Source of the DNA: Leclercia sp. LSNIH1
GTDB lineage: Bacteria; Pseudomonadota; Gammaproteobacteria; Enterobacterales; Enterobacteriaceae
Assembly (NCBI RefSeq): GCF_002902985.1
Contig: NZ_CP026167.1
Coordinates: 558,001 to 622,000, forward strand
Reading direction: 5' to 3'
Length of the DNA stretch: 64,000 nucleotides
Shown here: piece by piece, positions 22,354-32,575 of the stretch
How positions within the stretch are numbered: position 1 is the stretch's first letter
How the letters are laid out: the number at the start of each line of letters is the position of its first letter
Position numbers and translations under genes: made by a program
The notes under the pieces: generated by a model
Seen by the model: only the letters and a program-made list of their open reading frames with translations
Told to the model about the DNA's origin: nothing
Databases searched by the model: none

Positions 22354-23787
22354 TTACATCAAGCGTTGATAAAGATCGCGGTAGGACTGCGCCGCAACTT
22401 GCCAGCTAAAATCCATGGCCATCGCCTGACGTTGAACAAAACGCCATAAAGAAGGACGTGACCACAACACGAAAGCACGACGAATCGCGCGTAACAGCGA
22501 CCAGGCATTACTGTCTTCAAAGACAAATCCGGTGGCGATCCCATCCGCCAGATTCTCCAGCGAGGTGTCGGATACGGTATCCGCCAGCCCGCCAGTACGC
22601 CGCACCAGTGGCAGTGTGCCGTACTTCAGACCATACAGCTGGGTTAAGCCGCAGGGCTCAAAACGGCTCGGCACCAGAATAACGTCTGCGCCCGCCATGA
22701 TGCGGTGCGAAAACGCTTCGTGATAGCCAATCTGCACACCCACCTGTCCCGGATGTTCGGCGGCGGCGGCGAGGAAGCCCTCCTGCAGTACCGGATCGCC
22801 CGCCCCTAGCAGCGCCAGTTGCCCGCCCTGCTCCAGCAGACCCGGCAGCGCCTCGAGCACCAGATCGAGTCCTTTCTGGCTGGTCAGACGGCTTACCACC
22901 GCAAACAGCGGCACCTTGTCGTTGACCTTCAGTCCCATGGCAACCTGCAGCTGACGTTTGTTCTCGGCCTTATCTTCCACGGAGTCGCGGTTATAGCGCG
23001 CGCCCAGCAGCAGATCGGTTTCCGGACTCCAGATTTTTTCATCCACGCCGTTGAGAATGCCCGACAGTCGGCCTTCGCGATGACGCTGACTGAGCAGCCC
23101 CTCCATCCCATAGCCAAACTGCGCTTCGGTGATCTCCCGCGCGTAGGTTGGACTGACGGCGGTAATGTGATCGGCGTAGTAAAGCCCGGCCTTGAGGAAG
23201 GAGATCTGCCCCTTAAACTCCAGCCCGTGCATATTAAAGAATGACCATGGCAAATCGATGTCATCCATATGTTTGGCGAAATACATGCCCTGGTATGCCA
23301 GGTTATGCACGGTAAAGACCGACTTCGCCGGATGGCCGCGTGCCGCCAGATAGGCTGGCGCTAACCCGGCGTGCCAGTCGTGGGCATGCACCACGTCCGG
23401 ACGCCAGAACGGATCCAGCCCACAGGCCATCTCCGCCCCTACCCAGCCGAGCAGCGCGAAACGCAGCACGTTATCGGTATAGGCAAACAGGTTAGTGTCG
23501 TGGTACGGGCTCCCTGGGCGGTCATAAAGATGCGGCGCGTCAATCAGGTAGATGCCCACGCCGTTGTAATGGCCAAACAGTAATGTGATGCGCCCGGCAA
23601 AGGTCTCGCGGCGGCTGACGATCTGCGCGTCAGGCACGCCGCGACGAATATCTGGAAAAGCGGGTAACAGCACGCGGGTATCAACCCCACCTGCAATTTG
23701 CGCCGCCGGTAACGCCCCTATCACATCCGCCAACCCGCCGGTTTTGAGCAACGGGAACATTTCAGAACAAACGTGTAAAACCTGCAT
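22354..23787 (-). CDS. glgA: GlgA, glycogen synthase (ADP-glucose)
   Basis: A 477-residue GT5 glycogen synthase. It adds glucose from ADP-glucose to growing alpha-1,4 chains. The N-terminal KTGGLADV (Lys15) binds the nucleotide sugar; [11 protein letters not shown] and the C-terminal [21 protein letters not shown] are family blocks. Two adjacent ATG codons overlap the glgC stop; the second (start at 23787, MQVLHV) matches E. coli and overlaps the TGA by one base, so translation is probably coupled to glgC. Confidence 0.97.
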   Translation of the reverse strand: MQVLHVCSEMFPLLKTGGLADVIGALPAAQIAGGVDTRVLLPAFPDIRRGVPDAQIVSRRETFAGRITLLFGHYNGVGIYLIDAPHLYDRPGSPYHDTNLFAYTDNVLRFALLGWVGAEMACGLDPFWRPDVVHAHDWHAGLAPAYLAARGHPAKSVFTVHNLAYQGMYFAKHMDDIDLPWSFFNMHGLEFKGQISFLKAGLYYADHITAVSPTYAREITEAQFGYGMEGLLSQRHREGRLSGILNGVDEKIWSPETDLLLGARYNRDSVEDKAENKRQLQVAMGLKVNDKVPLFAVVSRLTSQKGLDLVLEALPGLLEQGGQLALLGAGDPVLQEGFLAAAAEHPGQVGVQIGYHEAFSHRIMAGADVILVPSRFEPCGLTQLYGLKYGTLPLVRRTGGLADTVSDTSLENLADGIATGFVFEDSNAWSLLRAIRRAFVLWSRPSLWRFVQRQAMAMDFSWQVAAQSYRDLYQRLM

Positions 23788-25082
23788 CATCGCTCCTGTT
23801 TGATCTGCAGTTTACGCAGCATTTCACGCGTAACCAGCACGATACCTTCTTCTGAGCGGTAGAAACGGCGCGCGTCCTCTTCCGCATTTTCTCCAATTAC
23901 CATGCCTTCCGGAATCACGCAGGCACGGTCGATAACGCAACGACGCAGGCGGCACGAGCGGCCCACCCAGACGTCGGGTAACAGCACTGATGAATCAATA
24001 TTGCAGAAGGAGTTCACCCGCACGCGCGGGAACAACACCGACTGCACCACCACCGAGCCGGAGATAATGCACCCGCCGGAAACCAGCGAGTTCAGGGTCA
24101 TGCCGTGGCTGCCCGAACGGTCCTGGACAAATTTTGCCGGCGGCAGAGACTCCATATGAGTACGAATCGGCCAGTTATGGTCGTACATATCCAGTTCCGG
24201 CGTGACAGAGGCCAGATCGAGGTTAGCCTTCCAGTACGCCTCCAGGGTTCCTACATCGCGCCAGTACGGTTCTGAATTCGGATCGGACTGCACGCAGGAG
24301 AGCGGGAAAGGATGTGCATAGGCCATGCCAGATTTGGTGATTTTCGGGATGATGTCTTTGCCGAAGTCGTGGCTGGATTTTTCATCCTTGTCGTCCTCTT
24401 CCAGCAGCTGGTAAAGGTAATCTGCATCAAAGACATAGATACCCATGCTGGCAAGCGCTTTAGTGTCATCGCCCGGCATTGAAGGTGGGTTTGCCGGTTT
24501 TTCTACGAAATCGATCACCTTGTCGTTTTCGTCCACCGCCATGACGCCAAACGCCGTCGCCTCGGCAACGGGCACCGGCAAACAGGCTACGGTGCAGCGC
24601 GCCCCTTTTTCGACATGGTCGATAAGCATGCGCGAGTAGTCCTGCTTGTAGATATGGTCCCCGGCAAGGATCACCACATACTCGGCATTATAACGGCGGA
24701 TGATATCGAGGTTCTGCGTGACCGCATCGGCGGTGCCGCGGTACCAGTTTTCGCCATGTACGCGCTGTTGGGCAGGCAACAGATCGACAAACTCGTTCAT
24801 CTCCTCACTGAAGAACGACCAGCCGCGCTGAATGTGCTGCACCAGAGTGTGTGACTGATACTGGGTAATGACGCCAATACGGCGAATGCCTGAGTTGAGG
24901 CAATTGGACAGAGCAAAATCGATAATACGGAATTTACCGCCGAAGTGGACGGCGGGTTTGGCGCGCTTGATCGTTAAATCTTTTAATCGGGTACCGCGGC
25001 CGCCAGCAAGAATCAGGGCAACAGACTTCAATGGCAGCTGACGCGCCAACATTAGAGGGTCGTTCTTATCTAACCTAACCAT
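23787..25082 (-). CDS. glgC: GlgC, glucose-1-phosphate adenylyltransferase
   Basis: A 431-residue ADP-glucose pyrophosphorylase, the rate-controlling step of glycogen synthesis. The substrate loop [15 protein letters not shown] lies near 24-38, followed by [29 protein letters not shown] carries the conserved lysine that binds glucose 1-phosphate (near 195). A C-terminal left-handed helix domain follows. The ATG at 25082 has AAGGAG seven bases upstream and fits E. coli, better than a TTG two codons earlier. CsrA is known to repress glgC translation in E. coli; I did not map sites. Confidence 0.97.
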   Translation of the reverse strand: MVRLDKNDPLMLARQLPLKSVALILAGGRGTRLKDLTIKRAKPAVHFGGKFRIIDFALSNCLNSGIRRIGVITQYQSHTLVQHIQRGWSFFSEEMNEFVDLLPAQQRVHGENWYRGTADAVTQNLDIIRRYNAEYVVILAGDHIYKQDYSRMLIDHVEKGARCTVACLPVPVAEATAFGVMAVDENDKVIDFVEKPANPPSMPGDDTKALASMGIYVFDADYLYQLLEEDDKDEKSSHDFGKDIIPKITKSGMAYAHPFPLSCVQSDPNSEPYWRDVGTLEAYWKANLDLASVTPELDMYDHNWPIRTHMESLPPAKFVQDRSGSHGMTLNSLVSGGCIISGSVVVQSVLFPRVRVNSFCNIDSSVLLPDVWVGRSCRLRRCVIDRACVIPEGMVIGENAEEDARRFYRSEEGIVLVTREMLRKLQIKQER

Positions 25083-25100
25083 GATCAACTCCTTTTATTA

Positions 25101-27074
25101 TCATCTCTGGAATACACATACACCGTGCGCAGGCCCATGCCAGACAGTCATAACGACCGGATTATCCTCTCCGGCAAATGGGGGGATAGCCCGCCACTCC
25201 CCTTCAGGTAAAATAATTTCTGCGACCTCATCTGTGGCATTGAGGGTGATGAGCCAGCAATCCGAAAGCAGGATTTGCAGGCGCGGCACACCGTTCTGCC
25301 ACTCGTGCGCACCTAACGGTTGCGCCATTTTATTTAACCAGCGAACGTTGCCGTCGCCCTCTTCCCACCACCGATCCTCGGTGAGCGCCGGGATCTGCTT
25401 ACGCAGATGGACCAACGCGGCAGTAAAGGCGACGAGTCCCTCGTTTGCCTGCTGCCAGTCAAGCCAGGTTAACGCGTTATCCTGGCAATAAGCATTGTTG
25501 TTGCCGTGCTGACTGTGGCCATGTTCATCGCCCGCCAGCAGCATCGGCGTACCCTGTGACAGTAAAAGCGTCGTCAGCAGCGCATGCACGCTGGCGCGGC
25601 GCCGCTCGATCACATCCAGATTGCCACTTAACCCTTCAACGCCATGGTTAAAACTGTGGTTACTGGAGGTGCCGTCACGGTTCTCTTCACCGTTTGCTTC
25701 ATTGTGTTTCTGATTGAAACAAACGCAGTCGCGCAAGGTGAAACCGTCGTGCGCCGTCAACAGGTTGATCGACGCGGAAGGCAAGCGCCCGTTGCGTTTA
25801 AACAGATCGCTGGAAGCGGCGAAACGTCCGGCAAATGTTCCCAAAGAGAGATCGCGCGCCAACCAGAAGCGGCGCGCCGCATCACGATAGTGATCGTTCC
25901 ACTCCGCAAACGGCGGCGGGAAATTTCCCACCTGGTAGCCGCCCGGGCCGATATCCCAGGGTTCTGCAATCAGCTTCACACCTGAGAGCAGCGGGCAGTT
26001 TTTTATCGCCTCAAACAGCGGCGACTGCTGGCTGAATTCCGGCGTGCGTCCCATCACCGACGCAAGATCAAAACGAAAACCGTCGACATGGAAGGTTTCA
26101 ACCCAGTACTTCAGGCAGGCATACGCATAGTCTGTCACTGCCGGATGGCTGAGATTGAGAGTGTTACCGCAACCGGTCCAGTTGTGATAATCACCATCCT
26201 CTCTTAACCAATAATAGCTAGGGTTATCAATTCCGCGCAGGGAGAACGTCGGCCCCTCAAGATCCAGCTCGGCGCTGTGATTGAGGACGATATCCAGAAT
26301 GACCTCGATACCCGCTTCGTGCAGCGCCTTCACCGCGTCACGAAACTCATCTCTTGCCCGGTCGGGATGCGAGGCATAGCGCGGTTCAAGGGCGAACATC
26401 GCCATTGGGTTATAGCCCCAGTAGTTACTGAGACCGAGGCGTTGCAGGCGCGGCTCGCTGGCGAAATGGGCCACCGGCAATAATTCCAGCGCAGTGATGC
26501 CGAGGTGCTTAAAATAAGCAATCATCACCGGGTGGCTGAGCGCTTTGTAGGTGCCGCGGATATCTTCGGGGAGGTCAGGGTGCAGCCAGGTCAGCCCTTT
26601 GACATGGGCTTCATAGATAACCGTTTTGCCCCACGGTATGTTGGGCGGGGCGTCCTCTTCCCAGTCGTAGTGATCGCTGACCACGACGCTTTTTGGCGCA
26701 ACGGCCGCACTGTCACGGTGATCCGGGGTATCTTTGCCGCTGTGCAGCAGGGGATCATCATTCAGCGTGCCTTCGACCTGATACGCGCGCGGGTCAAGCA
26801 GCAGTTTTGCCGGGTTAAAGCGCAGCCCCTTTGCCGGATCCCACGGGCCATAAACCCGAAAGCCATAGCGCATGCCGGGGCGGGCATGTTCCAGATAGCC
26901 ATGCCAGATATCGCCGCTGCGCGCCACCATATCGTACCGATGTTCAATGCCTTTGCCGTCAAACACGCAGAGTTCAACCCGATCAGCGTGGGCGGAAAAG
27001 AGAGTGAAATTCACTCCTTTTCCGTCATAGCATGCGCCAAGCGGAGCGGGTTTACCTGCGGCGAGTTGCGTCAT
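25101..27074 (-). CDS. glgX: GlgX, glycogen debranching enzyme (isoamylase type)
   Basis: A 657-residue GH13 enzyme of E. coli length. It cleaves alpha-1,6 branches of phosphorylase-limited glycogen, yielding maltotetraose that goes to the maltose system. An N-terminal carbohydrate-binding beta-sandwich is followed by the barrel. The catalytic blocks are [14 protein letters not shown] (nucleophile), [14 protein letters not shown] (acid/base) and [14 protein letters not shown]. Its ATG overlaps the glgB stop in an ATGA, so the two are translationally coupled. Confidence 0.97.
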   Translation of the reverse strand: MTQLAAGKPAPLGACYDGKGVNFTLFSAHADRVELCVFDGKGIEHRYDMVARSGDIWHGYLEHARPGMRYGFRVYGPWDPAKGLRFNPAKLLLDPRAYQVEGTLNDDPLLHSGKDTPDHRDSAAVAPKSVVVSDHYDWEEDAPPNIPWGKTVIYEAHVKGLTWLHPDLPEDIRGTYKALSHPVMIAYFKHLGITALELLPVAHFASEPRLQRLGLSNYWGYNPMAMFALEPRYASHPDRARDEFRDAVKALHEAGIEVILDIVLNHSAELDLEGPTFSLRGIDNPSYYWLREDGDYHNWTGCGNTLNLSHPAVTDYAYACLKYWVETFHVDGFRFDLASVMGRTPEFSQQSPLFEAIKNCPLLSGVKLIAEPWDIGPGGYQVGNFPPPFAEWNDHYRDAARRFWLARDLSLGTFAGRFAASSDLFKRNGRLPSASINLLTAHDGFTLRDCVCFNQKHNEANGEENRDGTSSNHSFNHGVEGLSGNLDVIERRRASVHALLTTLLLSQGTPMLLAGDEHGHSQHGNNNAYCQDNALTWLDWQQANEGLVAFTAALVHLRKQIPALTEDRWWEEGDGNVRWLNKMAQPLGAHEWQNGVPRLQILLSDCWLITLNATDEVAEIILPEGEWRAIPPFAGEDNPVVMTVWHGPAHGVCVFQR

Positions 27075-29257
27075 TCCCCCTCCCGGACCAGCCAGATAGT
27101 GGCTAACGGCGGCAACGTAATGCTCAGGGATTGTGGACGACCGTGGCTCTCCTGCTCATCGCTCTGTACCAGCCCCCCGTTACCCGCGTTGCTGCCGTGA
27201 TAGTGCATGGAGTCGGTATTCAGCACTTCACGCCATTTGCCTGGCTGATTGATGCCGAAACGGTAGTGATGGCGCGTCACCGGGGTGAAGTTACTGGCGA
27301 CGATAATTTCGTTACCCGCCTTGTCGCGACGGACAAAGATCAGCACCGAGCGCTCGTGGTCATCCACCACCAGCCACTCAAAGCCGTAATCATCAAAGTC
27401 GAGTTCGTGCAGGGCTTTGTGGTGACGGTAGGTATGGTTGAGGTCGCGCACCAGGCGCTGAACGCCGTGGTGCCAGTTGTCGCCCCCTTCCAGCAGATGC
27501 CAGTCGAGGCTCGCATCGTGGTTCCACTCGCGGCCCTGGGCGAACTCGTTGCCCATAAACAGCAGCTTTTTCCCCGGGAAGGCGAACATCCAGCCGTAGT
27601 AAGCGCGCAGATTGGCAAATTTCTGCCACGCGTCTCCTGGCATACGGTCGAGAATCGATTTTTTGCCGTGCACCACTTCATCGTGGGAGAGCGGCAGGAC
27701 AAAGTTCTCGGTGCCGTTATAGAGCATGCCGAAGGTCAGTTTGTCGTGATGATACTGACGATGCACCGGATCCAGCTTCATGTAATCCAGGGTGTCATGC
27801 ATCCAGCCCAGGTTCCACTTGTACCAGAAGCCCAGCCCGCCCATTGACGGCGGACGGGAGACGCCCGGGAAGTCGGTGGACTCTTCAGCCATCGTGACCG
27901 CCCCTGGCGCCTGTTCGCCAAGAATGCGGTTGGTGCTGCGCAGAAACTCAATCGCTTCCAGGTTTTCACGGCCCCCGAACTCGTTCGGGATCCACTCGCC
28001 CTCTTTGCGGCTGTAGTCGCGGTAGATCATCGAGGCGACGGCGTCCACGCGCAGGGCATCAATGCCGAAACGCTCGATCCAGTAGAGGGCGTTGCCCACC
28101 AGGTAGTTGGTCACTTCCCGACGGCCATAGTTATAGATCAGGGTATTCCAGTCCTGGTGATAGCCTTCCCGCGGGTCGCTGTGCTCATACAGGCTGGTGC
28201 CGTCAAATTGCGCGAGGCCAAAATCATCGGACGGGAAGTGGCCTGGCACCCAGTCGAGGATCACGTTCAGCCCGGCGGCGTGCGCGGCGTTGATAAAATA
28301 GCGGAAGTCGTCGCGGGTGCCGAAACGGCGGGTCGGGGCATACATCCCGGTTGGCTGGTAGCCCCAGCTGCCGTCAAACGGATGCTCGTTAATGGGCAGC
28401 AGTTCCAGATGGGTAAAGCCCATCCACTTCACATAGGGGATCAGTTGGTCGGCCAGCTCCCGGTAGCTGAGCCAGAAGTTGTTGTCGGTATGACGACGCC
28501 AGGAGCCAAGATGGACTTCATAAATAGAGATCGGCATATCGAACTGGTTCGCCCGAATACGCTCTTCGCTCTGGGCGACTTTCTCCGGCAGGCCGCAAAT
28601 GAGTGACGCCGTTTCCGGGCGCATCTGCGCTTCGAAGGCATACGGATCAGCCTTGATGCGCAGCTTGCCCTGCGCATCGATCAGCTCATATTTGTAGAGC
28701 TGGCCGTTCAGGGCTCCGGGGATAAATAGCTCCCAGATGCCGGTTTCACGCCGCAGACGCATCGGATGGCGACGGCCATCCCAGTAGTTGAACTGCCCCA
28801 CCACGGAGACGCGCTGGGCATTCGGCGCCCAGACGGTAAAACGGGTGCCGGTGACGCCATCCATGGTGTCGGCATGGGCGCCAAGCGTTTCATAAGGACG
28901 CAGGTGCGTACCTTCAGACAGTAGCCAGGCATCCATCTCCTGCAACAGTGGACCAAAGCGATAGGGATCGTCGATCAGATTCTGTTGTCCATGCCAGATC
29001 ACAGCGAGCTGGTAGCGGAAGAAATTTTTACGGCGGGCCATCACGCCAGCGAAAAAGCCGCGTGAATCGAGACATTCGAGTTTCCCGACCTTGCGGCCGG
29101 TTTTAGGTTCAATCACCCACACTTCCGTTGCGTCAGGTAACAGTGCCCGGACTTCCAGGCCGGCATCAGTGCGGTGCATGCCAAGTACAGAAAACGGATC
29201 CGCAAAGTGACCCGTAATAAGCGCATTAATCACGTCTCTATCAATACGAACGGACAT
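27071..29257 (-). CDS. glgB: GlgB, 1,4-alpha-glucan branching enzyme
   Basis: A 728-residue GH13 branching enzyme, the E. coli length, when started at the second ATG (29257, MSVRIDRD). A three-codon-longer start at 29266 is possible, but AGGA is placed better for the second. Two N-terminal beta-sandwich modules lead into the barrel with [18 protein letters not shown] (nucleophile), [12 protein letters not shown] (acid/base) and [14 protein letters not shown]. It forms alpha-1,6 branches in glycogen. It is the first gene of glgBXCAP. Confidence 0.97.
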   Translation of the reverse strand: MSVRIDRDVINALITGHFADPFSVLGMHRTDAGLEVRALLPDATEVWVIEPKTGRKVGKLECLDSRGFFAGVMARRKNFFRYQLAVIWHGQQNLIDDPYRFGPLLQEMDAWLLSEGTHLRPYETLGAHADTMDGVTGTRFTVWAPNAQRVSVVGQFNYWDGRRHPMRLRRETGIWELFIPGALNGQLYKYELIDAQGKLRIKADPYAFEAQMRPETASLICGLPEKVAQSEERIRANQFDMPISIYEVHLGSWRRHTDNNFWLSYRELADQLIPYVKWMGFTHLELLPINEHPFDGSWGYQPTGMYAPTRRFGTRDDFRYFINAAHAAGLNVILDWVPGHFPSDDFGLAQFDGTSLYEHSDPREGYHQDWNTLIYNYGRREVTNYLVGNALYWIERFGIDALRVDAVASMIYRDYSRKEGEWIPNEFGGRENLEAIEFLRSTNRILGEQAPGAVTMAEESTDFPGVSRPPSMGGLGFWYKWNLGWMHDTLDYMKLDPVHRQYHHDKLTFGMLYNGTENFVLPLSHDEVVHGKKSILDRMPGDAWQKFANLRAYYGWMFAFPGKKLLFMGNEFAQGREWNHDASLDWHLLEGGDNWHHGVQRLVRDLNHTYRHHKALHELDFDDYGFEWLVVDDHERSVLIFVRRDKAGNEIIVASNFTPVTRHHYRFGINQPGKWREVLNTDSMHYHGSNAGNGGLVQSDEQESHGRPQSLSITLPPLATIWLVREGE

Positions 29258-29321
29258 GGTATTCATCCTGTTTTTTTAGTTGCCGCCCCTTTCGCGCGCC
29301 GGGTACGACCTTGATGTGACC

Positions 29322-29362
29322 TGAACGGAACCGCACATTGTGCATCCTCTCTGTTCCGTTCA
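29322..29362. repeat. 10-bp perfect inverted repeat upstream of glgB
   Basis: TGAACGGAAC and GTTCCGTTCA are separated by 21 bases, 65-105 bp before the glgB start. The same AGTGAACGGAACC core also occurs in the 395-bp repeats at 32.9 and 33.3 kb. It may be an operator or a leader hairpin; nothing in the sequence decides. The rest of 29267-29465 holds no recognisable gene. Confidence 0.5.
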
Positions 29363-29465
29363 ACCTCCAGGCGGAATATGTGACATCCCGCATAAAGCAT
29401 AGCCAACGCTTTATATGACTCCTGAAAAATTATGGACCATTTGGCGTTTACTCCATGTAGTACGC

Positions 29466-29492
29466 AAAAAAAGGGGTGATAAATCACCCCTT
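29466..29492 (-). terminator. Rho-independent terminator of asd
   Basis: On the - strand AAGGGGTGAT-TTATCACCCCTT is followed by T residues, 16 bp after the asd stop. Confidence 0.88.
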
Positions 29493-29507
29493 AGTATTAA
29501 GTATTTA

Positions 29508-30611
29508 TTACGCGAGCTGGCGCAGCATTCTGCGCAGCGGTTCGGCAGCACCCCACAACAGCTGGTCGCCGACGGTAAAGGCGGAGAGGTACTCCGGCCC
29601 CATATTTAGTTTACGCAGACGGCCTACCGGGGTAGATAATGTGCCGGTGACGGCCGCAGGGGTCAGTTCGCGCATGGTGATGTCGCGGTCGTTTGGCACC
29701 ACTTTCGCCCACGCATTGTGTGATGCGAGCAGTTCTTCCACGGTTGGGATAGACACATCTTTTTTCAGTTTAATGGTGAATGCCTGGCTGTGGCAGCGCA
29801 GTGCACCGATGCGCACGCACAGGCCATCAACTGGGATCGCGGAAGCGGTACGCAGGATTTTGTTGGTCTCAGCCTGGCCTTTCCACTCTTCGCGGGTCTG
29901 GCCATTATCCAACTGTTTGTCGATCCACGGGATCAGGCCACCGGCCAGCGGTACGCCGAAGTTATCCACCGGCAGCTCGCCGCTGCGGGTCAGCTGAGTC
30001 ACTCTGCGTTCGATATCGAGGATAGCGGACGCCGGGTTTGCCAGCTCATCAGCAACACTGTGGTGCAGTTGGCCCATCTGGGTCAGCAGTTCGCGCATAT
30101 GGCGCGCGCCGCCGCCGGAGGCCGCCTGGTAGGTCGCCACAGAGACCCACTCCACCAGATCCTGAGCAAACAGGCCACCCAGCGACATCAGCATCAGGCT
30201 GACGGTGCAGTTGCCGCCCACGAAGGTCTTCACGCCCTTGTTCAGGCCGTCGGTAATGACATCCTGGTTAACCGGGTCAAGAATAATGATGGCGTCGTCT
30301 TTCATGCGCAGCGAAGAGGCCGCGTCAATCCAGTAGCCCTGCCAGCCGCTTTCACGAAGCTTTGGATAAATTTCGTTGGTATAATCGCCGCCCTGGCAGG
30401 TGACAATAATATCCAGCGCCTTCAACGCTTCCAGATCGTAAGCATCCTGCAATGTGCCTGTGGTACCTCCAAAGGACGGTGCAGCCTGGCCGAGCTGGGA
30501 AGTGGAGAAGAAGACCGGACGGATAGCGTCGAAATCGCGCTCTTCAACCATGCGTTGCATGAGTACAGAGCCGACCATACCGCGCCAGCCGATAAAACCA
30601 ACGTTTTTCAT
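29508..30611 (-). CDS. asd: Asd, aspartate-semialdehyde dehydrogenase
   Basis: A 367-residue NADPH enzyme of the E. coli length. It reduces aspartyl phosphate to aspartate semialdehyde, the branch point to lysine, diaminopimelate, methionine and threonine. The NADP fold begins [21 protein letters not shown]; the active-site Cys135 is in [14 protein letters not shown], and HHSVADE and ERRVTQ are family blocks. It has its own promoter region, divergent from yhgN, and its own terminator. Confidence 0.98.
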   Translation of the reverse strand: MKNVGFIGWRGMVGSVLMQRMVEERDFDAIRPVFFSTSQLGQAAPSFGGTTGTLQDAYDLEALKALDIIVTCQGGDYTNEIYPKLRESGWQGYWIDAASSLRMKDDAIIILDPVNQDVITDGLNKGVKTFVGGNCTVSLMLMSLGGLFAQDLVEWVSVATYQAASGGGARHMRELLTQMGQLHHSVADELANPASAILDIERRVTQLTRSGELPVDNFGVPLAGGLIPWIDKQLDNGQTREEWKGQAETNKILRTASAIPVDGLCVRIGALRCHSQAFTIKLKKDVSIPTVEELLASHNAWAKVVPNDRDITMRELTPAAVTGTLSTPVGRLRKLNMGPEYLSAFTVGDQLLWGAAEPLRRMLRQLA

Positions 30612-30788
30612 AGCATTTTTTTCCTGCAGAGGGTGTGTGCTGTTTGTGCAAGCCAGTATTGAACTGGGATATGCTTCACATTACAAAATGCTGCCAAAGT
30701 CGCAAGCGAAATTAATCGATGATTGCCCGGCTATCAGAAAAAGAGCTAATCATCGGGGAAACCATACAAGTATCAGGGATAATTTACG

Positions 30789-31382
30789 ATGAGTGAAATC
30801 ATTTCCGCAGCTGTTTTATTGATCCTAATTATGGATCCACTCGGAAACTTGCCTATTTTCATGTCGGTGTTGAAGCACACCGAGCCGAAGCGCCGTCGGG
30901 CCATCATGATCCGCGAGCTGCTCATCGCTCTGCTGGTGATGTTTATCTTCCTGTTTGCCGGCGAGAAAATTCTCGCATTCCTGAACTTACGCGCTGAAAC
31001 GGTCTCCATTTCCGGCGGGATCATTCTGTTCCTGATTGCCATCAAAATGATTTTCCCGAGCACCGAAGGCAACAGCAGCGGCCTGCCTGCGGGTGAAGAG
31101 CCGTTTATTGTGCCGCTGGCGATCCCGCTGGTCGCCGGGCCGACCATCCTGGCGACGCTGATGCTGCTGTCGCATCAGTATCCGAACCAGATGAGCCATC
31201 TGGTGATTGCCCTGCTGATTGCCTGGGGCGGAACGTTCATCATTCTGCTGCAGTCGTCGCTGTTTTTGCGCCTGCTGGGGGAGAAAGGGGTAAATGCGCT
31301 GGAGCGGCTGATGGGGCTGATTCTGGTGATGATGGCGACACAGATGTTCCTGGATGGGATTCGGGCGTGGATGAAGGGGTGA
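30789..31382 (+). CDS. yhgN: YhgN, MarC-family inner membrane protein
   Basis: A 197-residue MarC/UPF0056 integral membrane protein of the same length as E. coli YhgN. It has about six hydrophobic segments (AAVLLILIMDPLGNLPIFM, LLIALLVMFIFLFAG, GGIILFLIAIKMIF, then the later VPLAIPLVAGPTILATLML, LVIALLIAWGGTFIILL and LMGLILVMMATQMFL). The DPLGN and GPTILAT motifs are typical. Its function is not established. In E. coli gntU follows directly; here about 2 kb of accessory DNA intervenes. Confidence 0.93.
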   Translation: MSEIISAAVLLILIMDPLGNLPIFMSVLKHTEPKRRRAIMIRELLIALLVMFIFLFAGEKILAFLNLRAETVSISGGIILFLIAIKMIFPSTEGNSSGLPAGEEPFIVPLAIPLVAGPTILATLMLLSHQYPNQMSHLVIALLIAWGGTFIILLQSSLFLRLLGEKGVNALERLMGLILVMMATQMFLDGIRAWMKG

Positions 31383-31399
31383 GGGTTTATGGGGTGATG

Positions 31400-31770
31400 G
31401 GGTGAGAATATGCGGCGGGGGTGGTAGTTCCGTTCACTTTACTGCCAGTACTTCTCTGTTACACCCGCGCCGGTGAACGTGCCAGGGTGGCTCAGTCGCC
31501 ACCACCCTGGCAACCCGGGCTACCGGCAAGAAAATCGCCGCTTCGCGGATTGTTCGCCCCATCTCTGGGGCTCACCCCTTCGGGGCCAGCGCAAGCGCTG
31601 TCCAAAATTGCTCCCGGCAATTTTGTCTTCGTCTTTTTCCCTCCGGCTATCGGGTCGGGCACCAGCCTGCATCCATGCAGGCTATGCCCTCTCGGCGCGT
31701 CCATGCGCCTCGCCCCGGCCTGCGGGAAACGACTCAGCGATTTTCAGCCGGACCTGGGTGCCGCTGTAGC
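31400..31770 (+). repeat. Diverged inverted copy of the 395-bp repeat
   Basis: This stretch shares ordered blocks with the reverse complement of the 32.6-33.4 kb repeats: GTTCCGTTCACTTTAC, GAAAATCGCCGCTTCGCGG, TCCGGCTATCGGGTCGGG, CTCTCGGCGCGTCC, TGCGCCTCGCCCCGGCCT and GATTTTCAGCCGGACC. It contains an extra middle segment of roughly 75-80 bp and is much less similar overall. Open frames through it (for example 31421-31915) are not convincing genes, although short peptide blocks such as ENRRFA and ASPRP are kept in frame among the copies. Its end is at the REP at 31811. Confidence 0.7.
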
Positions 31771-31810
31771 TTTTTTACTTTCCTGTAATTTGGCCATCGC
31801 GTTAAGAAAT

Positions 31811-31843
31811 GTAGGCCGGGTAAGCACAAGCGCCACCCGGCGT
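31811..31843. repeat. REP palindrome downstream of the 148-residue gene
   Basis: GTAGGCCGGGTAAGCAC-AAGCGCCACCCGGCG, one REP unit directly after the stop of the minus-strand gene at 31845. Confidence 0.75.
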
Positions 31844-31844
31844 T

Positions 31845-32291
31845 TTACAGCAGCACGACACCTTCATCTGTGCGCAGCCAGCGCGGTGCTTTTAGCGTAT
31901 CGCTATAAAAACTGACCAGTTCCTGGAGTAAATCTCCTGCCACTCTTTCATCACTTTTTGACAGGGATTGACTGAGAAGTAGCTGTGTTAATAGCTGGCA
32001 GTAACGCCCAAGCTGATCTGCTTCCGGCTCAAAGACCGGCACGTCCAGCGGCAAGTCATCCACCGTCAGGCTCGCTTTTAAATGCTCGGGTACAGGTTCA
32101 AGCAGGGTTGGCTGAAGCAGAGCAAGACAAGCTGAAAGCCGCCCGCACAGCGCCATCTTTTGCGCCGGATCGTCGCACTCGGCCAGTACATCAACAAAGC
32201 GCGCACAGTTATCCGCCAGCGCAGTGAAATCCGTGTTGTGATCGAAGGGTGTGGTGAATAAAGAGTGAGAAAAGCTAAGGGTAGTAGTCAT
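31845..32291 (-). CDS. 148-residue orphan protein of a phage-satellite-like islet
   Basis: A soluble 148-residue protein without signal peptide or membrane segment. It is helix-rich and acidic, with repeated Leu/Asp/Glu (LADNCARFVDVLAECDD, LCGRLSACLALLQPTLLEPVPEHL, QLLTQLLLSQSLSKSDERV). I do not recognise a named family. Its general look recalls small early-operon proteins of P4-like prophages, but this is an impression from memory. Its ATG overlaps the stop of an Ash-like frame (ATGA) and it lies directly downstream of a C4/CI-like antisense RNA region. This supports a satellite-phage early-operon origin. A homolog of this gene is not at this site in E. coli K-12. Confidence 0.75.
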   Translation of the reverse strand: MTTTLSFSHSLFTTPFDHNTDFTALADNCARFVDVLAECDDPAQKMALCGRLSACLALLQPTLLEPVPEHLKASLTVDDLPLDVPVFEPEADQLGRYCQLLTQLLLSQSLSKSDERVAGDLLQELVSFYSDTLKAPRWLRTDEGVVLL

Positions 32292-32575
32292 AAGACAGCC
32301 TCTGATGAGTTAATTTGACCACCACAGAAGGGACCAACCTTACTGGTGATGGACTGAACGGAGTTGGTCCTACCGGCCTCATCAGCTACCGGCGCACCTT
32401 GCGGTGCCACCGTCCAGCCCACCATTGAGGTGTAACGGGCTGCGCGATAAAAACGAGCTTTATCACGGATGAGAATAACAGGGGACCAACCCTGACGCCC
32501 GATTTTGCAGGCGTGGCGAGAAGATACCGCTTTGCTGAGGGTGTATCAAGCGAGGCTCTGGAAGGCTGCTCGCAT
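32288..32575 (-). pseudogene. Ash-like phage protein, broken by an in-frame TGA
   Basis: Read on the - strand from the ATG at 32575 the frame gives MRAAFQSLA, then TGA at 32546-32548. It then stays open for 85 more codons (YTLSKAVSSRHACKIGRQGW ... ARYTSMVGWTVAPQGAPVAD ... GGQINSSEAVL) to a stop at 32288. The MVGW-APQGAP block and the N-terminal RHACKIGR block are what I recall of the Ash family of P4-like phages. The frame overlaps the next gene in an ATGA. No alternative start lies between the TGA and the conserved region except an ATG deep inside (TSMVGW). Another open frame over the same DNA ends WWAGRWHRKVRR, so the true product, if any, is uncertain. Confidence 0.55.
32331..32500 (-). 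ncRNA. C4/CI-type antisense RNA immunity region (seqA-seqB-seqC layout)
   Basis: On the - strand, GGTTGGTCCC occurs at about 32492-32501 and again at about 32330-32339. Between them GGACCAAC (32363-32370) is complementary to the shared 8-base core of both. A GCACC-TTGC-GGTGC hairpin (32394-32407) and a CCGG-bounded stem (32373-32392) lie next to the central block. This order matches the P4 CI RNA and the related P1/P7 C4 RNA. There, seqB of a short RNA pairs with seqA and seqC of the leader to stop the operon early. The RNA ends and promoter cannot be fixed by eye. Confidence 0.6.

Noticed and set aside
31421-31915. 164-codon plus-strand open frame between yhgN and the orphan gene
   Set aside because: It runs through the diverged repeat and a REP and into the 3' end of the orphan gene on the other strand; no ribosome site and repeat-derived composition.
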